A DNA stretch of 64,000 nucleotides from Bacteroidales bacterium UBA1173 (GTDB taxonomy: Bacteria > Bacteroidota > Bacteroidia > Bacteroidales > F082). The position numbers and the translations under genes were made by a program. The notes below the pieces were generated by a model that was not told the origin of the DNA, ran no database searches, and saw nothing but the letters and a program-made list of their open reading frames with translations. The stretch lies in assembly GCA_002311655.1 (NCBI GenBank), contig DBYZ01000014.1, forward strand, positions 186,001 through 250,000. The letters are read 5' to 3'. Shown here in pieces: positions 58,682-64,000 of the stretch. Numbering within the stretch: position 1 is the stretch's first letter; every line of letters starts with the position of its first letter.

Positions 58682-59932
58682 ATGACAAACATCGATCAAG
58701 TTAATTTTTCTGGCAAACGCGTCATCGTTCGCGTTGACTTCAATGTGCCACTCGACGACAATTTCAACATCACCGACGACACCCGTATGCGTGCTGCAAT
58801 GCCTACATTACGTAAGGTGTTGAACGACAATGGTATGCTTATCATCATGTCGCACCTCGGCCGTCCGAAAAAGAACCCGGACCCGAAATATTCGGTCAAA
58901 CCGCTCGTGAAACATCTCGAGGAACTCGTAGGCAAACCTGTCATCTTCGTCGATGACTGCATGAAGGCCGCCGAGCCTATCAAAGCCATGAAACCAGGCG
59001 AGGTGATGCTTCTCGAAAACCTCCGTTTCTACGCTGAGGAAGAGGGAAAACCACGTGGCGTCGAGAAAGGCGAGCCAGGTTACGACGAGGCAAAGAAAGA
59101 GGTCAAGGCAGCTCAGAAAGAGTTCACCAAGACACTCGCTTCATACGCCGACTATTATATCAACGACGCTTTCGGAACAGCACACCGCGCTCACGCTTCG
59201 ACAGCTCTCATCGCCGACTATTTCGACGCTGAACATAAGATGTACGGCTACCTCATGGGCAAGGAAGTGGCTGCTGTCGACAAGGTCATGAACGACATCA
59301 AACACCCGTTCACAGCTATCATGGGCGGCTCGAAAGTGTCAACAAAGATTGAAATCATTGAGAATCTGCTCACAAAGGTCGACAACCTCATCCTCTGCGG
59401 CGGCATGACATACACCTTCAAGAAGGCTCTCGGCGGCAAGATCGGCAACTCAATCTGTGAAGACGACAAGCTCGACCTCGCTCTCGACATCTTGGCAAAA
59501 GCTAAGGAAAAAGGCGTCAACCTCGTGCTCTCAATCGACTGCGTTGTCGGTAATAAATTCGCCAACGACGCTGATACTCAGATAGTTGACCCGATGAGTA
59601 TCCCTGAAGGCTGGGAAGGCATGGACATCGGTCCTAAGACACGCGAGCTCTTCGCCAACGTCATCAAAGGCTCGAAGACCATCCTCTGGAACGGTCCTTG
59701 CGGCGTGTTTGAGTTCGACACCTTCGCTGAGGGTTCAAAAGCTATCGCAATGGCTATCGCTGACGCAACAAAGACTGGCGCCTTCTCACTCATCGGAGGC
59801 GGCGACTCAGTGGCTTGCATCAACAAGTTCAACCTCGCTGACCAGGTGTCATACGTGTCAACAGGCGGCGGCGCATTGCTTGAAGCTATCGAAGGAAAAG
59901 AATTACCAGGTATCGCTGCAATTAAGAAGTAA
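58682..59932 (+). CDS. pgk: Phosphoglycerate kinase
   Basis: A 416-residue glycolytic kinase. RVDFNVPLDDN, MSHLGRPKKNPDPKYSVKPL, LLENLRFYAEEEGKP, NDAFGTAHRAHAS and GGGDSVACI are the classical signatures. Codon bias is strong, as for a highly expressed gene. Downstream lies an inverted ACTAAAGACT-type repeat that may also terminate transcription. Confidence 0.96.
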   Translation: MTNIDQVNFSGKRVIVRVDFNVPLDDNFNITDDTRMRAAMPTLRKVLNDNGMLIIMSHLGRPKKNPDPKYSVKPLVKHLEELVGKPVIFVDDCMKAAEPIKAMKPGEVMLLENLRFYAEEEGKPRGVEKGEPGYDEAKKEVKAAQKEFTKTLASYADYYINDAFGTAHRAHASTALIADYFDAEHKMYGYLMGKEVAAVDKVMNDIKHPFTAIMGGSKVSTKIEIIENLLTKVDNLILCGGMTYTFKKALGGKIGNSICEDDKLDLALDILAKAKEKGVNLVLSIDCVVGNKFANDADTQIVDPMSIPEGWEGMDIGPKTRELFANVIKGSKTILWNGPCGVFEFDTFAEGSKAIAMAIADATKTGAFSLIGGGDSVACINKFNLADQVSYVSTGGGALLEAIEGKELPGIAAIKK

Positions 59933-59936
59933 TAAT

Positions 59937-60018
59937 AGTCTTTAGTTCTTAGTCTTTAGTCTTTAGTGTTTAGTTATTGGTATTTTTACTAATGACTAAC
60001 GACTAGAGACTAAAGACT
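59937..60018. repeat. Inverted TCTTTAGT/ACTAAAGA repeat after pgk
   Basis: AGTCTTTAGTTCTTAGTCTT TAGTC units on the left and ACTAACGACTAGAGACTAAA GACT on the right form a long imperfect stem. Confidence 0.75.
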
Positions 60019-60033
60019 TAAAATATAATTATT

Positions 60034-61374
60034 GTGAAAAAAACATTAGTATTTTTAATCGCTATCTTTATGTCGGCAATAACCCTTGATGCTCAATGGG
60101 TTAGCCCTGGCAACGGCACCACCTACACCTTGCCGGATCTCGTTGATGCTACAGAAGGCGTGGTCACTGTGGGTGAGAACGGTTTCGTCATCAATGCCGA
60201 CCTTACCATTTCGACGAACGATGTCCTGAAAATCGACGACCAGGTGGCTCGTATCGATGTGGCGGAAGTGCTCGTAACTATCAATGGCTCAATGGTTTGC
60301 ACTAACAATAACAGAGTTAAGTTTTACGGTCTGAACGAGACACAGCATTTCAGCATGCGCTTCGAAAACGCCACTGGCTGCAACATCAAAAAGATGTACT
60401 TCTCGGACGGCGCAGGCATCAAAGTGATAGAGTCGGATGTTACTTTCGACGATGTGAAATTCGTTTATTTTACAAGGGATTACAGCAATGCCGTCATCGA
60501 TATCATGAACTGCGACCCAACGATAAAAGACTGCTATTTCATGCTGAATCAGGGGTCTGCGATAAGCTCGCCGGCCAATGGAGAGGCCTCGCCGCAGATT
60601 TTGAATTGCGACTTCGACACAAATGTCACCGACAACGTCAACACCCCGCAAATCAACCTCGGACCGGGTGGCAACGACACTATCCGCATCGTCGGCAATG
60701 AGATTTACACCATCATGGCTCAATGGCATGTAGGTGGTGTCTCCGTCGCTGACCTTGCCAGCGTTGGCTCAACAAAAGTGCTTCTGAAAGACAACATCAT
60801 CCGTGATAATCGTTACGGCTATAACCAGCAAGGATACACAATCTCATCAGTTATCGTGGGTAACCAGTTTCTCGATAACAACCATGAGGAAAACCCGATG
60901 AATGGAGGCAGCGGCATCTCGATTTACGGCTCTTCTACCAACAACAAGGCTGTGTTGCGTAACAATGTGATTACCGGTAACCTTTGGGGCATCACCGCAA
61001 TCTTTTTGCACGATATCGACCTTGGAACCGAAGACGATTGGGGCTATAATGAGATTCACGACAACGGCAACGGCGGCATGATTTATGACCTGTACAACAA
61101 CGCGTCATACGACATTATGGCAGTCGGAAACAAATGGGGCTCAACGGATTACGATGAAATTGAGAGCCATATTTATCATCAAGCCGATGACCCAAGTCTC
61201 GGTCTCGTCACCTTCTATCCATACGTCGGAAGTGAAGGAGTAGAAGAGGTTTATGAAGGTAACATGCTGAAAGACAACCGCTTCTACACCGTAGAAGGTC
61301 GCTGCCTCGGCTCAAAGCTGCCTGAAAACTACAAAGGAGTTTATATCCTTAATGGGGAGAAATACATACAATAA
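60034..61374 (+). CDS. Secreted right-handed beta-helix protein
   Basis: 446 residues from GTG 60034 with a signal peptide (MKKTLVFLIAIFMSAITLDA). The body has short repeating strands with Asn/Gly turns (VVTVGENGFVINADLTI, GGSGISIYGSSTNNKAVLRN, NVITGNLWGITAI), as in parallel beta-helix proteins. The last ~30 residues (LPENYKGVYILNGEKYI) resemble the terminal sorting or Ig-like tail found on Bacteroidota surface proteins. Role unknown, possibly glycan binding. Confidence 0.8.
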   Translation: MKKTLVFLIAIFMSAITLDAQWVSPGNGTTYTLPDLVDATEGVVTVGENGFVINADLTISTNDVLKIDDQVARIDVAEVLVTINGSMVCTNNNRVKFYGLNETQHFSMRFENATGCNIKKMYFSDGAGIKVIESDVTFDDVKFVYFTRDYSNAVIDIMNCDPTIKDCYFMLNQGSAISSPANGEASPQILNCDFDTNVTDNVNTPQINLGPGGNDTIRIVGNEIYTIMAQWHVGGVSVADLASVGSTKVLLKDNIIRDNRYGYNQQGYTISSVIVGNQFLDNNHEENPMNGGSGISIYGSSTNNKAVLRNNVITGNLWGITAIFLHDIDLGTEDDWGYNEIHDNGNGGMIYDLYNNASYDIMAVGNKWGSTDYDEIESHIYHQADDPSLGLVTFYPYVGSEGVEEVYEGNMLKDNRFYTVEGRCLGSKLPENYKGVYILNGEKYIQ

Positions 61375-61375
61375 T

Positions 61376-61496
61376 CGTCATTTCGACCGACCGAAGGGAG
61401 TGGAGAAATCACCGGCATCTGAATGATTCAGAATTAATTATTTGGCGGTGATTTCTCGACTTCACTCCACTACGTTACGTTTCGCTCGAAATGACG
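61376..61496. repeat. Family C element between two convergent genes
   Basis: CGTCATTTCGACCGACCGAA ... CACCGGCATCTGAATG ... GGCGGTGATTTCTC ... CTCGAAATGACG, ~120 bp, filling the whole gap from one stop codon to the other. Confidence 0.88.
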
Positions 61497-62498
61497 TTAC
61501 TCGTTGTATATCACCTTCATCATCACGTTTCCAACCATCTGCAATGTCTTGACATCGATTTGCTCGATGTTGTCATTGACCGTGTGCCAGTAAGGGAAGA
61601 AGCACGATGTCCTGTCGTCGTCGCCCACGAGATGAATCAAGTCGATTGTTGGGATGCCGGCGTAGTGAATCATATAGATGTGGTCGTCGTTGATTGGGTC
61701 GCCGAGTTCGTTGGTGAAAGCATCGGTATATCCCATGTCGCGTGCGGTGCGCCATACTTTGTTCTGTACCCAGGCAGCGTTGCCTTGTGAGTAGTATTCC
61801 TTCGGGAAACGCGGATTTTTCGCTCCTACCATGTCAAGCAATATGCCGTAATATGCCTTGTACCCGTCGATGTGCGGCTTCTTCGACCAATACTGTGAGC
61901 CGAGACCCCATGCGAGGTCGTCGTGAAGGCTCGCATCAGCCCATTTCGGTGCGCCGTAATCTTCCAAGTCGAAGAAAATCAAATCGATACCGATGTTTTC
62001 ATCTATGCGGTTCGTCTTCATCACTCTTGCCATCTCCATCATCACGCCGCAGCCCGACGCACCGTCGTTGGCACCGTCGATAGGCTTTTTCCAGTTAGCC
62101 TCGTCAGGGTCGTTGTCGGCGTAAGGTCTTGAGTCCCAATGTGCTGCAACAATGATACGTTTTTTTGCATTAGGATTGAACGCTGCGATGATGTTCTGTC
62201 CGTCGAACACCTTGCCGTCGTAAACACGTGTCCTGAAATCCTGCACAAACACTGTGTCGGCGTATCCGTTGAGCGTTGTAACCATCCAGTCGGCGCACTG
62301 CTGGTGTGCTAAAGACCCTGGCACCCTCGGACCGAAATCACATTGTTTCTTGACAAAATCAAACGCTGAATTGCCATCAAACGCTGGCACCACCACGTTT
62401 TTCTTCTCCTGCTTCTGAACCGTTGCCGTAGGCTTCTTTTCGTTTTCGCATCCAGCAAAAACGAGTAAAACTCCTAAAATCAGTATTATTCTTTTCAT
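61497..62498 (-). CDS. M28-family lipoprotein, glutaminyl cyclase-like
   Basis: A 333-residue zinc hydrolase-fold protein with a lipobox (LLVFAGCENE). The metal and active-site segments are AAHWDSRPYADNDPD, GANDGASGCGVMMEMARV, FFDLEDYG and PYWHTVNDNIEQID. The sequence pattern (GPRVPGSLAHQQCADWM) fits secreted glutaminyl-peptide cyclotransferases, which cyclise N-terminal Gln exposed by signal peptidase in Bacteroidota; an aminopeptidase is the alternative. The gene is flanked on both sides by family C repeats (61376-61496, 62521-62630). Confidence 0.88.
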   Translation of the reverse strand: MKRIILILGVLLVFAGCENEKKPTATVQKQEKKNVVVPAFDGNSAFDFVKKQCDFGPRVPGSLAHQQCADWMVTTLNGYADTVFVQDFRTRVYDGKVFDGQNIIAAFNPNAKKRIIVAAHWDSRPYADNDPDEANWKKPIDGANDGASGCGVMMEMARVMKTNRIDENIGIDLIFFDLEDYGAPKWADASLHDDLAWGLGSQYWSKKPHIDGYKAYYGILLDMVGAKNPRFPKEYYSQGNAAWVQNKVWRTARDMGYTDAFTNELGDPINDDHIYMIHYAGIPTIDLIHLVGDDDRTSCFFPYWHTVNDNIEQIDVKTLQMVGNVMMKVIYNE

Positions 62499-62520
62499 CG
62501 TTTATAATTTGCATTGTGTT

Positions 62521-62630
62521 CGTCATTTCGAGTGAAGCGAAGCGGAATGGAGAAATCACCGGCATTTGAATGTTTCGAATCAATTGATAGGCGGTGATTT
62601 CTCCACTCCCTTCGGTCGGTCGAAATGACG
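62521..62630. repeat. Family C element upstream of the M28 gene
   Basis: CGTCATTTCGAGTGAAGCGA ... ATCACCGGCATTTGAATG ... GGCGGTGATTTCTCC ... GGTCGAAATGACG, about 110 bp, near-identical to the copy at 61376 across the central part. Confidence 0.88.
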
Positions 62631-62638
62631 AGCTGTGA

Positions 62639-64000
62639 TTATTTCCCTCCGGTCATTCCGCCACCTTCGCTTGCATCTTCACCGCCCTGTCGCGCCATGT
62701 TCTCAAGTTCCATCTTTCCGAACCTGAAAGTGACACCGACGCTGACCGAACGGCTGTTATATTTGTACGAACTGTACGAAACATAGTACGGATTGTACGT
62801 GTTATTATCCCATTTGTTCCAGTTAAAGATGTCGTTGGCGTTCAGATAAACCGACATTTTCTTGTCGAAGAAGTCGGCACGTAAGCCACAATTGATGGCA
62901 TACGACGGTCTCTGCTCAGCGTAAAGCGACTGTGTAGCAGAGCGATAGTATCCCGAAGCATGCACTTCCAGCTTGTTCCACAGCTTCGCCCAAACATTCA
63001 ATCTCAAACTGTATGACCATAAATCACTCGAGACTTTTTGTCCGTTGAACATCGTTGAATAGTACGAGTCGTACACATTGGCGTAGAATCTCATGTTGAA
63101 AAATCCGTTTGGACGGTACATTACGTTCGCTTCAAAGCCAAGATTGTACGAGTCATCGACGTTATAAGGCTTGGTGGCGCGTACCCAGCGATGGAAGAAA
63201 TAGTCGTCGTAAACGTTCTCTGTGACGCTGTTGATGCTGCCTTGTGAGTCTCTGTAATATGCCGACAAGCCCACGCTGCCGAACTTTTCAAAGTACTTGG
63301 TCCAGCCCGCGTCGATGGAGTTGGTGTACACAGGCTTCAATGCCATGTTGCCTAAGTCGAGGCTCTCCAACTCGTATTCGACGAAGTTTGTGAGATATCG
63401 TGCATCCGGATTGCTGATGCGGCGCGAATAACTCAGTTTGAAGTTGTGCATCGACTTGGTTCTGTATGACAAATGTAACGACGGACGCCAGTTGAGATAC
63501 GTTTTCGATTGATGGTCAATCATATAGCCGTCCATGTTGCAATGGATGTCGGAATATTCCATCCTGATGCCTGGCTTCACCACGAAGTTGCCGAACTTAT
63601 GCTGCAAGGTGAGATAAGCGTCGAATTCGTCTTCCCAGCTTACGCGGTCGAGGGTGCGTAGGTTGTCGCTAACGTATTCATTATCACCGACTAAGGTGTC
63701 GTAATCATTATGATATGTGTCGGGGTCGTGAGAATAAGAGACGCCGAGGCTGATCTCGCCGTTGTCGCTGTATGGCAGGTTGTAGTCGATGCTGGCATCG
63801 TAGCTGAAGTCGTTGTAACGGTAATTCTGTTTATATCCGCTGTAACGTATGATGCTGTCATTGAATGCGTTAGCTGTCGGGTCCCAGTAATAGTAGTTGC
63901 GTCTGTTGGTGCTGTTGTTGTATCCGTTCCAATTGCCGCCGAAGAGGCTGAATCTGATGTTGTGGCCTTTGTTGTTGAACAGATGCTGGTAGTCGGCGCC
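62639..64000 (-). CDS. Outer-membrane beta-barrel protein, TonB-dependent-receptor-like (C-terminal part)
   Basis: The frame is open across the window end (454 codons visible), so the N-terminal plug and signal peptide are outside. The visible part alternates polar and aromatic strands (LHLSYRTKSMHNFKLSYSRR, ISNPDARYLTNFVEYE, SVGVTFRFGKMELENM) as in the OMP_b-brl_3 family. The tail is acidic and Gly-rich (GGEDASEGGGMTGGK). It probably transports or binds an outer-membrane ligand; substrate not predictable. Confidence 0.85.
   Translation of the reverse strand, partial: GADYQHLFNNKGHNIRFSLFGGNWNGYNNSTNRRNYYYWDPTANAFNDSIIRYSGYKQNYRYNDFSYDASIDYNLPYSDNGEISLGVSYSHDPDTYHNDYDTLVGDNEYVSDNLRTLDRVSWEDEFDAYLTLQHKFGNFVVKPGIRMEYSDIHCNMDGYMIDHQSKTYLNWRPSLHLSYRTKSMHNFKLSYSRRISNPDARYLTNFVEYELESLDLGNMALKPVYTNSIDAGWTKYFEKFGSVGLSAYYRDSQGSINSVTENVYDDYFFHRWVRATKPYNVDDSYNLGFEANVMYRPNGFFNMRFYANVYDSYYSTMFNGQKVSSDLWSYSLRLNVWAKLWNKLEVHASGYYRSATQSLYAEQRPSYAINCGLRADFFDKKMSVYLNANDIFNWNKWDNNTYNPYYVSYSSYKYNSRSVSVGVTFRFGKMELENMARQGGEDASEGGGMTGGK

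Overview
The window comes from a Bacteroidota chromosome, most likely an uncultured gut or rumen member of the Bacteroidales. Many genes are preceded by the Bacteroidota -7 box TAnnTTTG, there are SusC-type outer-membrane barrel and lipoprotein genes, and the nearest protein families (CapE/CapF, GMD/Fcl, FucP, Fic, GxxExxY, DUF6266-like) are typical of that phylum. I saw no tRNA, rRNA, CRISPR array, transposase or integrase.

Layout. (1) 1-6.4 kb: the end of a surface-sugar cluster (4,6-dehydratase, DegT aminotransferase), a small helicase-associated-like ORF, a three-gene DUF262 / AAA ATPase / PLD-like cassette, then decayed second copies of the aminotransferase and the small ORF. (2) 6.4-15.7 kb: a two-gene operon of giant proteins, an 1137-residue protein with a C-terminal PD-(D/E)XK nuclease and a 1949-residue STAND-type ATPase with an N-terminal nuclease-like domain. 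This is the best candidate for an undescribed defence system. (3) 15.7-20.1 kb: a candidate ncRNA and a module separated by hairpins (divergent sigma-like protein, two tiny ORFs, GC-rich DUF6266-like protein with an Ig-like tail, M15 peptidase, a membrane/coiled-coil protein, and a lipoprotein shaped like a unimolecular spanin), which resembles a domesticated phage lysis cassette. (4) 20.1-29.2 kb: an internally deleted UDP-sugar dehydrogenase remnant, a DUF4143 ATPase and Fic pair bracketed by two copies of one terminator, the UDP-L-FucNAc genes capE-capG-capF, a TPR + FRG pair, and a third, dead copy of the small ORF. (5) 29.2-35.4 kb: a lone AAA15-type ATPase, a GIY-YIG-like + DUF1883-TIR pair, a HigB-HigA-SecB-like toxin-antitoxin-chaperone operon, and a minimal RiPP locus (39-residue Cys/Pro precursor, attenuator, PqqD-fused radical SAM/SPASM maturase). 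(6) 35.6-42.7 kb: a second aminotransferase with gmd (GDP-perosamine-type logic), fcl, and an apparent fucose-salvage set (nucleotidyltransferase-GHMP kinase fusion, FucP, mutarotase). (7) 42.7-64 kb: mostly housekeeping (RNase R, aldolase, phosphoglycerate kinase, serine dehydratase, transporters, ThpR, two glycosyltransferases, a secreted beta-helix protein, an M28 peptidase, an outer-membrane barrel).

The second theme is dispersed palindromic repeats. At least four families occur: A, arms like AACATCGAAAAACACG; B, runs of ATCTGCG; C, CGTCATTTCGA...TCGAAATGACG; D, REP-like palindromes centred on TCAAG. They fill intergenic gaps, encode C-termini of several proteins, and are inserted in frame inside enzymes (capF, gmd, both aminotransferases, the M15 peptidase). 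Both GxxExxY nuclease-family genes sit between the two arms of such a repeat, one in family A and one in family B.
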